The notes below the pieces were generated by a model. The model had not been told where the DNA came from, did no database searches, and worked only from the letters and a program-made list of their open reading frames with translations. Shown piece after piece: positions 1 through 9,438 of a stretch of 64,000 nucleotides of DNA (its first letter is position 1; each line of letters opens with the position of its first letter). The stretch is from assembly GCF_020172685.1 (NCBI RefSeq), contig NZ_CP083986.1, positions 644,956 through 708,955 on the forward strand, in the 5' to 3' direction. Origin of the DNA: [Mycobacterium] nativiensis (GTDB lineage: Bacteria; Actinomycetota; Actinomycetes; Mycobacteriales; Mycobacteriaceae). The translations under genes and the position numbers were made by a program.

Positions 1-2
1 CG

Positions 3-680
3 GCCGACGCGCTCACCCTGGATCGGGTGCCGGCCTCGCTGACCGGCGTCGATATCGCAGTGTGCTGTACCGGTGCGGTGAGCCCGGTGGTGTCGCTGGC
101 CGACGTGCACCACGCGCTGGCTGCCGGCAACCGCGACGAGGCCACCCAGCCGCTGGTGATCTGTGACCTGGGTATGCCGCGCGATGTCGACGCCGCGGTC
201 GCCGGGCTGCCCGGGGTCCGGGTCATCGACATGGACCGGATCCAGCGCGAGCCGTCGGCGCGGGTTGCCACCTCCGACACCGATGCCGCACACAGCATCG
301 TCGCTCGTGAGGTCGCCACCTACCTGGCCGGCCAGCGGATGGCCGAGGTCACCCCGACCGTCACGGCGCTGCGCCAGCGTGCCGCCGACGTGGTCACCGC
401 CGAGTTGCTGCGGCTCGATCACCGGCTGCCGGACCTCGGCGCCGCCCACCGCGAAGAGGTGGCGCGCACGGTGCGCCGCGTCGTCGACAAGCTGCTGCAC
501 GCCCCCACGGTGCGGGTCAAGCAGCTGGCCAGCTCGCCCGGCGGCGACAGCTACGCCGAGGCACTGCGTGAGTTGTTCGAACTCGACCCGACCGCCGTGG
601 ATGCGGTCGCGACCGCCGGCGAACTGCCGGTGGTGGCCGACGGATCCGGCGTCGGCGCCGAAACAGGGTCGGCCGGGTAG
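3..680 (+). CDS. hemA: Glutamyl-tRNA reductase, C-terminal part (5' end outside window)
   Basis: Glutamyl-tRNA reductase makes glutamate-1-semialdehyde from charged tRNA-Glu, the first committed step of C5-pathway tetrapyrrole synthesis in the cytosol. The reading frame is open from base 3, so the N-terminal catalytic domain lies upstream of the window and 225 residues are visible. The first part is the end of the NADPH-binding domain, with the family-type [11 protein letters not shown] segment. The rest is the helical dimerisation domain, with a [15 protein letters not shown] segment typical of the family. hemC starts 6 bp after the stop, so this is the head of the hem operon. Identity rests on these segments and the following hemC-hemD-hemB order. 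Confidence 0.95.
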   Translation, partial: ADALTLDRVPASLTGVDIAVCCTGAVSPVVSLADVHHALAAGNRDEATQPLVICDLGMPRDVDAAVAGLPGVRVIDMDRIQREPSARVATSDTDAAHSIVAREVATYLAGQRMAEVTPTVTALRQRAADVVTAELLRLDHRLPDLGAAHREEVARTVRRVVDKLLHAPTVRVKQLASSPGGDSYAEALRELFELDPTAVDAVATAGELPVVADGSGVGAETGSAG

Positions 681-685
681 ACATC

Positions 686-1621
686 TTGGGTGGAGTACTC
701 CGTATCGGCACCCGTGCCAGCTTGTTGGCCACGACTCAGGCTGGGACCGTGCGTGACGCACTGGTGGCCGCCGGTCACCCGGCGGAACTGGTCCTGATCA
801 GCACCGTCGGGGACCGGACGTCGGGACCGATCGCCGACCTCGGGGTGGGGGTGTTCACCGCCGAGCTGCGGGAAGCCATCGCCGACGGCCGGGTCGACGC
901 CGCGGTGCACTCGCACAAGGACCTGCCCACCGCCCAGGACCCCCGATTCGTGCTGGCAGCCATTCCGCGGCGGGAAGACCCGCGTGACGCACTGGTGGCC
1001 CGCGACGGGCTGGTGCTGGGGGAGCTCCCGGCGGGTGCTGTGCTGGGCACTTCATCGCCGCGGCGGGCCGCACAGCTTAGAGCACTGGGTCTCGGTTTGG
1101 AAATTCGCCCCCTACGAGGCAACCTAGATACCAGGTTGAACAGGGTAAGCAGCGGAGAACTCGACGCAATCGTGGTAGCCCGGGCGGGTCTGGCCCGAGT
1201 GGGACGCCTCGAGGTGATCACCGAGACGCTGGAGCCGGTGCAGATGTTGCCGGCGCCGGCTCAAGGTGCGCTCGCAATCGAGTGCCGCGCCGGCGACACC
1301 GCACTGGCGGCGGTGCTGGCGGAGTTGGACGACACCGACACCCGCGTCGCGGTCACCGCGGAGCGGGCCCTGCTCGCCGAACTGGAGGCGGGATGTTCCG
1401 CACCGGTGGGCGCGATCGCCGAGGTGGTCGAGTCGATCGATGAGGACGGTCGCGTCTTCGAAGAGGTGTCGCTACGCGGATGTGTGGCGGCGCTGGATGG
1501 ATCCGACGTGATCCGTGCATCCGGCATCGGCAGCCCCGACCGGGCCCGAGAACTGGGGGTCTCGGTGGCCACGGAGCTGTTCGAGTTGGGTGCACGTGAG
1601 CTGATGTCGGACGCGCGGTGA
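686..1621 (+). CDS. hemC: Porphobilinogen deaminase (hydroxymethylbilane synthase)
   Basis: Polymerises four porphobilinogen molecules into hydroxymethylbilane, bound to a dipyrromethane cofactor. The protein has 311 residues, close to family length. It opens with [14 protein letters not shown] and carries [12 protein letters not shown] and the [11 protein letters not shown] substrate-binding arginine stretch. The cofactor cysteine is in [10 protein letters not shown], at about residue 237. The start is TTG at 686, six bases after the hemA stop; no better start allows the conserved N-terminus. Co-transcription with hemA and hemD is likely. Confidence 0.96.
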   Translation: MGGVLRIGTRASLLATTQAGTVRDALVAAGHPAELVLISTVGDRTSGPIADLGVGVFTAELREAIADGRVDAAVHSHKDLPTAQDPRFVLAAIPRREDPRDALVARDGLVLGELPAGAVLGTSSPRRAAQLRALGLGLEIRPLRGNLDTRLNRVSSGELDAIVVARAGLARVGRLEVITETLEPVQMLPAPAQGALAIECRAGDTALAAVLAELDDTDTRVAVTAERALLAELEAGCSAPVGAIAEVVESIDEDGRVFEEVSLRGCVAALDGSDVIRASGIGSPDRARELGVSVATELFELGARELMSDAR

Positions 1622-1668
1622 AGAACAGCCGCGCTGGGAAGTACTGAAGAAGTGACTGGGAGTGGGAA

Positions 1669-3390
1669 ATGGCTCGCCAAGTGAGCGCGCGAGGGCAGAA
1701 GCCCAAGCCGGGCCGCATCGTGTTCGTCGGCTCGGGTCCGGGTGACCCGGGCCTACTGACGACGCGGGCGCGAACGGCGCTGACGAACGCAGCGCTGGTG
1801 TTCATCGATCCCGACGTGTCCGAGGCGGTGCTGGCGCTGGTCGGCACGGACCTGCCTCCGATCGTCGGCCCGATGCCGCCGACGGCGAAGGCTGACAACG
1901 CCGCGGCCGGGGACGGCGCCGACGACGCCGATGAGAACGACGACGCGGCCGCCGACAACGCCGACGACGCGACCGTTCCGGGTGGGCCCGACATCCGCCC
2001 GGCGCTGGGCGAGCCGGCCGAGGTCGCCAAGATCCTGGCCGCCGAGGCGCGTTCCGGCACCGACGTGGTGCGGCTGGTGGCCGGCGACCCGCTGTCCATC
2101 GATGCAGTCATCACCGAGGTGAACGCGGTGGCCCGCACCAACGTGCAGTTCGAGATCGTGCCGGGCCTGCCCGCCACCAGTGCGGTGCCCACCTACGCCG
2201 GCCTGCCGCTCGGCTCGGCGCACACCGTGGCAGACGTCCGCGGTGACGTGGACTGGGCGGCGCTGGCCGCCGCACCGGGTCCGCTGATCCTGCAGGCCAC
2301 CACCTCGCACCTGCCGGAGGCGGCTCGCACCCTGATCGAGTACGGCCTGGCCGACGGCACGCCGTGCGTGGTCACCACTTCGGGAACCACCTGCGCGCAG
2401 CGCTCGGTCGAGTCGAACCTCAGCGGTCTGACCGACCCCGCCACGCTGTCCAGCATCGACCCGGTCATCCTGCCCAACGGTCAGGAGACCCCGGCTGGGC
2501 CGCTGGTCGTGACCATCGGTAAGACGGTCAACAACCGCGCCAAGCTGAACTGGTGGGAGAGCCGCGCTCTGTACGGCTGGACCGTGCTGGTGCCGCGCAC
2601 CAAGGACCAGGCCGGCGAGATGAGCGACCGGCTGGTCTCCCACGGCGCCCTGCCTGTCGAGGTACCCACCATCGCCGTGGAGCCGCCGCGGAGCCCGGCC
2701 CAGATGGAAAGGGCCGTCAAGGGTTTGGTGGACGGCCGCTACCAGTGGGTGGTGTTCACCTCGACCAACGCGGTGCGTGCGGTGTGGGAGAAGTTCGGCG
2801 AGTTCGGTCTGGACGCGCGGGCGTTCTCCGGCGTCAAGATCGCCTGCGTCGGCGAGGCCACCGCTGAGCGGGTCCGGGCCTTCGGGATCAGTCCCGAGCT
2901 GGTGCCGTCCGGGGAGCAGTCCTCGCTGGGGCTGCTCGACGAATTCCCGCCCTACGACGATATTTTCGACCCGGTCAACCGGGTGCTGTTGCCGCGTGCC
3001 GACATCGCCACCGAGACGCTGGCCGAGGGCCTGCGGGAGCGAGGCTGGGAGATCGAGGACGTCACCGCGTACCGCACCGTGCGGGCCGCACCGCCGCCCG
3101 CGAACATCCGGGAGATGATCAAGACCGGTGGGTTCGACGCGGTGTGCTTCACCTCGAGTTCCACGGTGCGCAACCTGGTCGGCATCGCCGGCAAGCCGCA
3201 CGCCCGGACGATCGTGGCCTGCATCGGTCCCAAGACCGCCGAGACGGCAGCCGAATTCGGTCTGCGGGTCGACGTACAGCCGGAGACCGCCGCGGTGGGA
3301 CCGCTGGTGGATGCGCTGGCTGAGCACGCGGCCCGGCTGCGGGCCGAGGGCGCACTGCCGCCGCCGCGTAAGAAGAGCCGCAGGCGTTAA
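1669..3390 (+). CDS. hemD: Uroporphyrinogen-III synthase fused to a uroporphyrinogen methylase-like domain
   Basis: Closes hydroxymethylbilane to uroporphyrinogen III. The 573-residue protein has two parts. Residues about 14-280 resemble a tetrapyrrole (SUMT) methylase, with the GSGPGDPGLLTTRA loop. Residues about 295-555 are the HemD synthase, with WVVFTSTNAVRAVWE and AVCFTSSSTVRNLVG segments. The mycobacterial two-domain form is known. The methylase half carries an acidic, Ala/Asp-rich insert at about residues 66-105, which looks like a disordered loop, so its methylase activity is uncertain. The C-terminus is a basic KKSRRR tail. It lies between hemC and hemB in the same operon. Confidence 0.93.
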   Translation: MARQVSARGQKPKPGRIVFVGSGPGDPGLLTTRARTALTNAALVFIDPDVSEAVLALVGTDLPPIVGPMPPTAKADNAAAGDGADDADENDDAAADNADDATVPGGPDIRPALGEPAEVAKILAAEARSGTDVVRLVAGDPLSIDAVITEVNAVARTNVQFEIVPGLPATSAVPTYAGLPLGSAHTVADVRGDVDWAALAAAPGPLILQATTSHLPEAARTLIEYGLADGTPCVVTTSGTTCAQRSVESNLSGLTDPATLSSIDPVILPNGQETPAGPLVVTIGKTVNNRAKLNWWESRALYGWTVLVPRTKDQAGEMSDRLVSHGALPVEVPTIAVEPPRSPAQMERAVKGLVDGRYQWVVFTSTNAVRAVWEKFGEFGLDARAFSGVKIACVGEATAERVRAFGISPELVPSGEQSSLGLLDEFPPYDDIFDPVNRVLLPRADIATETLAEGLRERGWEIEDVTAYRTVRAAPPPANIREMIKTGGFDAVCFTSSSTVRNLVGIAGKPHARTIVACIGPKTAETAAEFGLRVDVQPETAAVGPLVDALAEHAARLRAEGALPPPRKKSRRR

Positions 3391-3397
3391 CCGCCCA

Positions 3398-4381
3398 ATG
3401 ACCGGCTTCCCGCGGCAGCGTCCTCGTCGCCTGCGAACCACGCCGGCTTTGCGCCGCCTGGTTGCTCAAACCTCGCTGGAGCCAAGGCATCTGGTTCTGC
3501 CGATGTTCGTCGCCGACGACATCGGCGAACCGAGGCCCATTCCTTCTATGCCCGGCGTGTACCAGCACACCCGTGACTCGCTGCGCGCCGCCGCCGCGGA
3601 CGCGGTGGCCGCCGGTGTGGGCGGGCTGATGCTTTTCGGGGTGCCGAAGCAGGCCGACAAGGACAGCACCGGCGCCGTGGGCATCAGGCCCGACGGCGTG
3701 CTCAATGTGGCGCTGCGGGCGTTGGCCGAAGACCTCGGTGATGCCACCGTGCTGATGGCCGACACCTGCCTGGACGAGTTCACCGACCACGGCCATTGCG
3801 GTGTGCTCGACGACCGGGGCCGGGTGGACAATGACGCGACCGTGGCCCGTTACGTGGAACTGGCTGTCGCGCAGGCGGAATCAGGCGCTCACGTGGTGAG
3901 TCCCAGTGGAATGATGGACGGCCAGGTCGCCGCCATCCGCGACGGTCTGGATACCGCCGGTTTCCACGACACCGTGATCCTGGCGTACGCGGCGAAATTC
4001 GCGTCGGCGTTCTACGGCCCGTTCCGCGATGCCGTCGCCTCCACCCTGTCCGGTGATCGCCGCACCTACCAGCAGGAACCCGGTAACGCCCGCGAGGCGC
4101 TGCGCGAGATCACCCTTGACCTCGCCGAGGGCGCGGACATCGTGATGGTCAAGCCGGCCATGGGGTATCTGGACGTGATCGCGGCCGCGGCCGAGGTGTC
4201 CACGGTTCCGGTCGCCGCCTACCAGGTGTCCGGCGAATACGCGATGATCGCCGCCGCGGCCGCCAACGGCTGGATCGACGGACGCTCCGCGGCGCTGGAG
4301 TCACTGATCGGCATCCGGCGTGCCGGAGCCGACATCGTGCTGACGTACTGGGCGGCAGAGGCTGCCGGCTGGCTGACGTGA
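3398..4381 (+). CDS. hemB: Delta-aminolevulinic acid dehydratase (porphobilinogen synthase)
   Basis: Condenses two 5-aminolevulinate molecules to porphobilinogen. The ATG at 3398, seven bases after the hemD stop, gives 327 residues, the usual length, and begins MTGFPRQRPRRLR. Schiff-base lysines are K200 (YAAKFASAFYG) and K252 (MVKPAMGYLD). The metal-site loop reads C124-L-D126 ... HGHC134, so the middle cysteine of the classical zinc triad is an aspartate, giving a mixed-type site. The following membrane-protein gene overlaps by 4 bp. The hemA-C-D-B order is the standard mycobacterial haem operon. Confidence 0.96.
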   Translation: MTGFPRQRPRRLRTTPALRRLVAQTSLEPRHLVLPMFVADDIGEPRPIPSMPGVYQHTRDSLRAAAADAVAAGVGGLMLFGVPKQADKDSTGAVGIRPDGVLNVALRALAEDLGDATVLMADTCLDEFTDHGHCGVLDDRGRVDNDATVARYVELAVAQAESGAHVVSPSGMMDGQVAAIRDGLDTAGFHDTVILAYAAKFASAFYGPFRDAVASTLSGDRRTYQQEPGNAREALREITLDLAEGADIVMVKPAMGYLDVIAAAAEVSTVPVAAYQVSGEYAMIAAAAANGWIDGRSAALESLIGIRRAGADIVLTYWAAEAAGWLT

Positions 4382-4803
4382 CCGAGCCGCCTGACGTGAC
4401 CGTCCAGCCGACCCGCCCGGCGGACGTCGACACCGGGTTTTGGCTGTGGCTGGCCGCGCTGCCGTTGATGACGACCGGCTACGTCGTCAGCCTGCTGGCC
4501 TCCCCGGAGATCACCGCGACCGTGGTGACCTATCCGATCGTCGGGCTGACCGCGGTGGTGATGGTCGTGGTGGTGGCGACCTTCCTGATGCTGATGCGTT
4601 CGGGGTACCGCTGGGCCCGAACCCTGTTGACCGGCGGTGGGATCGCCTCGGTGGTGTACACGGTCAGCGGACTGTCGAACGCCGACGCGCGGCCGGCGGT
4701 AGCGGTCACCCTCGCCGTCACCGGCATCATCGGGTCGGTGCTGATCGCCGCGGGCACCTTCCTGCTGCATCGCACCGACGCCCAGAAGTACTTCATCCGG
4801 TAG
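4378..4803 (+). CDS. Small four-helix membrane protein downstream of hemB
   Basis: A 141-residue integral membrane protein of unknown function. Four hydrophobic segments are visible at about residues 22-42, 52-72, 82-98 and 103-125, with a short polar N-terminus. The GTG start lies in the GTGA overlap with the hemB stop, indicating translational coupling with the haem operon. The position matches the conserved membrane protein I recall after hemB in M. tuberculosis (Rv0513). No catalytic motif is visible. It is the last plus-strand gene before a convergent minus-strand array. Confidence 0.8.
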   Translation: MTEPPDVTVQPTRPADVDTGFWLWLAALPLMTTGYVVSLLASPEITATVVTYPIVGLTAVVMVVVVATFLMLMRSGYRWARTLLTGGGIASVVYTVSGLSNADARPAVAVTLAVTGIIGSVLIAAGTFLLHRTDAQKYFIR

Positions 4804-4808
4804 TCGGT

Positions 4809-7004
4809 TTATCCGGTACCACCTGCGGGGGTCACGGTGACGTTGACAGTGCCTGGGCCGTCGGAGGCGATGACCAGGATCGGGGCGCCTGCCGGGGAGA
4901 CGACGTGGCCGCCGGTGACGGTGACCTGGTAGCCGTCCGGGTATTGGATGGGCGGTACCGAGATCTCGGTGTGGGCGCCGGCGCCGAAGTGCCCTGTGCC
5001 GTTGGCCATTTCGGTGGAGTAGCTGAGCGCGAAGGTGCCGCCTGTGAACGACCAGGAGGTCGGGGTGCCCGCAATCGCCTGCGCGTACGGCGCCGACGTC
5101 GCTTCCAATCTGGCCCAGTCGACGTTGTCGCCGACGGGCGGCTTGCTCGGGTCGAAGACCAGTGCATTGCCCGGGGCGGTGCCGGTGATGGCGGGTACCC
5201 CGTTGTAGGCCCACTGCGACCAGCCCCACATGCGCTGGTCGGCGGCGTTCATCACCATGGTGGCTTCCTCGGCGCCGTTCCCGGATCCGAACTCCGAGAT
5301 GAATCCCGGCACGCCGTACTTGCTCGTGTATGCCTCGCCGTTGGCGGCCAGCAGCTCGATGTATCCCGGGCACAGTGGGGACAAGGCCATGCTGATACTG
5401 GTCAGCATGCAGTAGTCGTGGAATGCGAAGACGCCGTGCGGGTCGTCCACCGCACCCAGCTGAGTCGGTACCGCTTCGTTGAACAGGGTGTTCGGCTCGT
5501 AGATCAACGGTGTCGTCGGGTCGACGGACCGGATCGCCGCGCTCACCTGGTTGTAGAACGGGGTCAGCTGTTGAGCTTCGTAGTAGGAATTGCCGAATAT
5601 CGTTGACAGCCAAGATGAACCAGCCCACGGTTCGTTGATGATCTCGTAGCCGGCGATGTTGGGGTCGTCCTTGAAGTAGTCCGCGACGGCTTGGGTCATC
5701 CGTGCGTAGTGGTTCAGCAGCCCCACTCCGTCGGGTCCTTTGGCGTTGGACCAGAACATGTCCCAGGCGTGGTTCTGTGCCGGGTTCAGCGGGTAGTTGA
5801 GTCCGAAGCCGATGTCGGGGTTGGGCAGCCCGCCGGTCTGGGTGGCCCACTCCGGTGCGCCTTCGCCGCCGAAGGTGGGGCTGTAGTCGTCCTGGTGGAA
5901 GTCGATGACGCTGACGATGCCGTGGTTGGCCAGGGTTTGGACGGTCTGTTGGATCGAGGCCAGGTAGTTGTAGTCGATAACACCGGGTTGCGGTTCGACT
6001 CCCGCCCAGATGACGCCCAGCCGTATCGAGTTGAAGCCGTTGGCGGCCAGGAACGCTGCGTCGTCGTCGCTGAACCCACCGGCCGAGGGTTCATACGGCG
6101 GAATCTTGTAGACCTCGTTGAACCCGTGCAGATTGAGGACCCGACCGTCGGCGCCGGTGATCCAGGTGCCGGCGGTGCTGATCCCGGCCACCGCCGCCGG
6201 GGCGCCGTCGAGGGTGCCGTAGTGGCCGTGATCGCCGTGGGCGCCGAGCAGCATGCCGGCGTTGCCGCCGGCACCGCCGAGGGCGGGTAGGTCGCCGGCG
6301 CCGGTGTAGGTGCCGTCACCGGCATCGCCGCCGGAGACGCCGATGCCCATCAGCCAGCCGCCGGCACCACCGTCACCGCCGTTGCCGCCGAGACCGCCGT
6401 CTGCGCCGTCGCCGCCGGCCCCGCCGTTGCCGAACATGCCGGCGGCACCGCCGGCACCGCCCATGCCGCCGGCTTCGGTGTTGCTCCAGCCGGCGCCGCC
6501 GTCGCCGAAGAGCCAGCCGCCCTCGGTGCCGTCGTGATGGTCGGCGGTGCCGTCGATGCCGTCGCCGATCAGGGCTCGGCCGGTCAGTGCCAGGAAGGGT
6601 TGATTGATCAGGCCGTTGATTTGTTGGCCCAGGTCGCTGTTGATCCAGTCTTCGATGCCGGTGTGGATCGGAGTGTAGAAGTGCTGCAGCAGCCAGGTGT
6701 TCGGATCGATCGGAATGGCTGCTGCTGCACCGGGTATCGCCAGCCCGCCGAGCTCGGCCAGCACGGTGTCCCAGTGGGCGGGGGCCAAGAAGGTGTCCCA
6801 GGCGGTGGGGGTGAACACCGCATCCCAGTCGAGGTTGCTACCCGTGGCGTCGAGGAACGGTGCGATGGCCGCGTCGATCGCGTCGTCGAAGTCGGCTCCG
6901 GCAGTCGGTGCGGTGGCCAGCGGCCCCAACCCGAACACCAACAATGCGCCGGTGGCGGTGCCCAACCCGAGGACCCGGTTGCGGCGGTGCACTGGATGGT
7001 TCAT
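4809..7004 (-). CDS. Secreted PGRS-linked endoglycoceramidase-like GH5 glycosidase, copy 1
   Basis: Predicted secreted enzyme cleaving the link between oligosaccharide and ceramide, or a related glycolipid. In order, the 731 residues show: a signal peptide (about 1-37, ending near GADF); an N-terminal module with TPTAWDTFLAPAHWDTVL and INGLINQPFLALTGRAL segments; a Gly/Asp/Asn-rich PGRS-like linker (about 160-255); a GH5 TIM barrel; and a C-terminal beta domain ending GTVNVTV. Both catalytic glutamates are visible: acid/base E458 in INEPWAG and nucleophile E571 in ISEFG. The ATG at 7004 follows a GGGAG ribosome site inside the end of copy 2, four bases after its stop, so the two are probably co-translated. 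The true substrate is unknown. Confidence 0.85.
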   Translation of the reverse strand: MNHPVHRRNRVLGLGTATGALLVFGLGPLATAPTAGADFDDAIDAAIAPFLDATGSNLDWDAVFTPTAWDTFLAPAHWDTVLAELGGLAIPGAAAAIPIDPNTWLLQHFYTPIHTGIEDWINSDLGQQINGLINQPFLALTGRALIGDGIDGTADHHDGTEGGWLFGDGGAGWSNTEAGGMGGAGGAAGMFGNGGAGGDGADGGLGGNGGDGGAGGWLMGIGVSGGDAGDGTYTGAGDLPALGGAGGNAGMLLGAHGDHGHYGTLDGAPAAVAGISTAGTWITGADGRVLNLHGFNEVYKIPPYEPSAGGFSDDDAAFLAANGFNSIRLGVIWAGVEPQPGVIDYNYLASIQQTVQTLANHGIVSVIDFHQDDYSPTFGGEGAPEWATQTGGLPNPDIGFGLNYPLNPAQNHAWDMFWSNAKGPDGVGLLNHYARMTQAVADYFKDDPNIAGYEIINEPWAGSSWLSTIFGNSYYEAQQLTPFYNQVSAAIRSVDPTTPLIYEPNTLFNEAVPTQLGAVDDPHGVFAFHDYCMLTSISMALSPLCPGYIELLAANGEAYTSKYGVPGFISEFGSGNGAEEATMVMNAADQRMWGWSQWAYNGVPAITGTAPGNALVFDPSKPPVGDNVDWARLEATSAPYAQAIAGTPTSWSFTGGTFALSYSTEMANGTGHFGAGAHTEISVPPIQYPDGYQVTVTGGHVVSPAGAPILVIASDGPGTVNVTVTPAGGTG

Positions 7005-7008
7005 CGTG

Positions 7009-9171
7009 CTAGCTCCCACCGGTAGGACTGACCGTGACATTGACGGTGCCGGGCCCGTCTGAGGCGATGACCAGGATGTGGGCGCCTGCCGAGGAGACGA
7101 CATGTCCGCCGGTGACGGTCACCTGGTAGCCGTCTGGGTAGATGACCTTGGGCACCGAGATCTCGGTCTGGGTCCCGGCGCCGAAGTGGCCTGAGCCGTT
7201 GGCCATCTCGGTGGAGTAGCTGAACCGGAAGGTGCCGTCGGCGAAGGACCAGGACTCCGGGGTTCCGGAGACCGCCTGCGGATACGGCTCGGCCAGTGTG
7301 GTCAGGACGGGGTTGTCGACCTGATCGTCGATCAACCCACCGTCACGGTTGGGGTTCATCGCGAGGCCGTAGTTCCAGTACATCCAGCTGAATCCCTGGC
7401 GGTTGGCCTCAATGAGGGTGTCGTCGAGGCTGGGGGTGTACCGGGTGTTGCCGAATTCGGTGATGGCCGAGGGCATGTTGTGTGCGTTCGCGTACGTCGC
7501 AGCGTTGTCCTGGACGATCATTTCCCACAGCCCGCAGCCGAAGGTGGTGTCGCCGAGCAGCGCCGTCGTCGTGCAGTAGTCGTGGAACGAGAAGACGGTG
7601 TTGTCGTCGTCTACTTTGCCCAGGTATGTGGGGATCGGAAGGTTGCCGGAGAGGGTGCTCGGTTCGATATAGAGCGGGGTGTTCGGGTCGACGGACCGGA
7701 TCGCGGAGGCCACCTGGTTGTAGAACGGGGTCAGCTGCTGACCCTCGAAGTGGGAGTTGCCGAAGATGGTGGACAGCCATGATGAGCCGGGCCACGGCTC
7801 GTTCATGATCTCGTAGCCGGCCACGTTCGGGTCGCCGGCGAAGTAGTTGGCGACGTGTTGCCACATCTGTGCGTAGTGGTTCTGGAGCCCGATGCCGTCG
7901 GGTGCTTTAGCGTTGTCCCAGAACGCATCCCAGGCGTGGTTCTGCGCCGGCCCGAGGTAGCTGAACGGGAATCCCCAGTCCGGGTTGGGTAACCCGCCGG
8001 TCTGCACCGCCCAGTCCGGCGCACCGTCGGCGCCGAGTGAGGCGCTGTAGAGGTCCTGGTGCATATCGAGCACCGAATAGATGCCGCGGTTGGCCAGCAT
8101 CTGAACGGTCTGGTTGATCGAGGCCAGGTAGTCGTAGTCGATGACGCCGGGTTGCGGCTCCACCGCTTCCCAGATGATGCCCAGCCGCACCACGTTGAAG
8201 CCGTTGGCGGCCAGGAACGCAGCGTCGTTGTCGTTGAACCTGTCGGCGGTTGGATAGAACGGCGCGCCCTTGTTCACCTCGCTGAAGCCGTGCAGGATGA
8301 CCACGCGTCCGTCGCTGTCGAGGATCCAGTTGCCGGCGCTGCTGAAGCCGCCGGGTGCTGCGGAGGGGGCGCCGTCGAGGGTGCCGTAGTGGCCGTGGGT
8401 GCCGTGAACACCGAGCATGCCGGGGTTGCCGCCGGCGCCGCCGAGGGCGGGTAGGTCACCGGCGCCGGTGTAGATGCCGTGGCCGGCGTCGCCGCCGGCG
8501 CCGCCGACACCGATGAGCCAGCCGCCGTTGCCGCCGTCGCCACCGTTGCCGCCGTGGCTGCCTAGAGCGTCATTACCGCCGTCGCCGCCGGCGCCGCCGT
8601 TGCCGAACATGCCGGCGTTGCCGCCGGCGCCGCCGATGCCGCCGGCTTCGGTGTTGTTCCAGCCGGCGCCGCCGTCGCCGAAGAGCCAACCGGCGTCGGT
8701 GCCGTTGGGGTTCTCGGCGGTGCCGTCGATGCCGTCGCCGATCAGTGCGCGGCCGGTCAGTGCCAGGAAGGGTTGATTGATCAGGCCGTTGATTTGTTGG
8801 CCCAGGTCGCTGTTGATCCAGCCTTCGATGCCGGTGTGGATCGGGGTGTAGATGTACTGCTGTAGCCACTCGGCCGGATCGACCGGAGCGGCCGCTGCTG
8901 CCCCGGGTGTCGCCAGCGCGCCGAGTTCGGCCAGCACGGTGTCCCAGTGGGCGGGGGCCAAGAAGGTGTCCCACGCGGTGGGGGTGAGCACCGCATCCCA
9001 GTCGAGGTTGCTACCCGTGGCGTCCAGGAACGGTGCGATGGCCGCGTCGATCGCGTCGCCGAAATCGGCCCCGGCCTCCGGGGCGGTGGCCAGCGGCGCC
9101 ATCCCGAATGTCAGGAACGCCCCCGCGGTGGCGGCCAATCCGATGACCCGACTGTTCGTGTGGTTTTTCAC
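7009..9171 (-). CDS. Secreted PGRS-linked endoglycoceramidase-like GH5 glycosidase, copy 2
   Basis: Second member of the tandem array, 720 residues, with the same order of signal peptide, N-terminal module, PGRS-like linker, GH5 barrel and C-terminal beta domain. Acid/base is E458 in IMNEPWPG, a context very close to what I recall for Rhodococcus endoglycoceramidases; the nucleophile is E572 in ITEFGN. The VLDMHQDLYS strand also matches that family. GTG start at 9171. Its N-terminal half is nearly identical at DNA level to copy 3, while the region between the two glutamates differs. That pattern suggests recent duplication with diverging specificity. Confidence 0.85.
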   Translation of the reverse strand: MKNHTNSRVIGLAATAGAFLTFGMAPLATAPEAGADFGDAIDAAIAPFLDATGSNLDWDAVLTPTAWDTFLAPAHWDTVLAELGALATPGAAAAAPVDPAEWLQQYIYTPIHTGIEGWINSDLGQQINGLINQPFLALTGRALIGDGIDGTAENPNGTDAGWLFGDGGAGWNNTEAGGIGGAGGNAGMFGNGGAGGDGGNDALGSHGGNGGDGGNGGWLIGVGGAGGDAGHGIYTGAGDLPALGGAGGNPGMLGVHGTHGHYGTLDGAPSAAPGGFSSAGNWILDSDGRVVILHGFSEVNKGAPFYPTADRFNDNDAAFLAANGFNVVRLGIIWEAVEPQPGVIDYDYLASINQTVQMLANRGIYSVLDMHQDLYSASLGADGAPDWAVQTGGLPNPDWGFPFSYLGPAQNHAWDAFWDNAKAPDGIGLQNHYAQMWQHVANYFAGDPNVAGYEIMNEPWPGSSWLSTIFGNSHFEGQQLTPFYNQVASAIRSVDPNTPLYIEPSTLSGNLPIPTYLGKVDDDNTVFSFHDYCTTTALLGDTTFGCGLWEMIVQDNAATYANAHNMPSAITEFGNTRYTPSLDDTLIEANRQGFSWMYWNYGLAMNPNRDGGLIDDQVDNPVLTTLAEPYPQAVSGTPESWSFADGTFRFSYSTEMANGSGHFGAGTQTEISVPKVIYPDGYQVTVTGGHVVSSAGAHILVIASDGPGTVNVTVSPTGGS

Positions 9172-9186
9172 GTTGACTATTACTTC

Positions 9187-9291
9187 CTAGCTCGTGGCGA
9201 TGACGACGACGTTGATGGTGGCGGTCACCCGGTAGCCGTTCGGTGCGTGGCAGGGCCGGTGTTTCCGCGCACCGGAACGCTGACGAGGCAT
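9187..9291 (-). pseudogene. Remnant of the C-terminal end of another GH5 copy
   Basis: Read on the minus strand, a short frame ends in PNGYRVTATINVVVIATS then TAG. This echoes the C-terminal PDGYQVTVTGG...ILVIASDGPGTVNVTV pattern of the three neighbouring GH5 proteins, with internal residues lost. It lies just upstream of copy 2. It is best read as the leftover 3' end of a deleted copy, though a chance resemblance in a 35-codon frame cannot be excluded. Confidence 0.4.
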
Positions 9292-9364
9292 CGCCCTCAA
9301 CCCCTAGCGAGACTTTTTCTCAGATATGGGTGGCACCTGAGCAGGAATTCTAAAAATATACTGC

Positions 9365-9392
9365 TTCAATGCTGGCAATTGTCAGCATTGAA
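9365..9392. promoter_or_regulatory. 28-bp palindrome between lysR and GH5 copy 2
   Basis: Perfect 10-bp arms TTCAATGCTG and CAGCATTGAA are separated by an 8-base centre that itself contains CAATTG. The site lies 47 bases past the lysR stop and about 195 bases before the GH5 copy 2 start. It could be the operator of the adjacent LysR protein. Alternatively it could act as a terminator of lysR: read on the minus strand the hairpin is followed within about 8 bases by TATATTTTTA. The sequence alone does not decide. Confidence 0.6.
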
Positions 9393-9438
9393 CGGAAACA
9401 CCAAACCGCCGCCTCATTAACAACGTTGCGTTGCTAAA

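Noticed and set aside
1753..3441. Long minus-strand open frame opposite hemD
   Set aside because: Shadow of GC-rich codon bias; Arg/Gly/His/Gln-rich composition with no domain, while hemD on the other strand is clearly real.
4219..5850. Minus-strand frame overlapping hemB and GH5 copy 1 in another phase
   Set aside because: Antisense to hemB and out of phase with the GH5 gene, which has catalytic motifs in its own frame.
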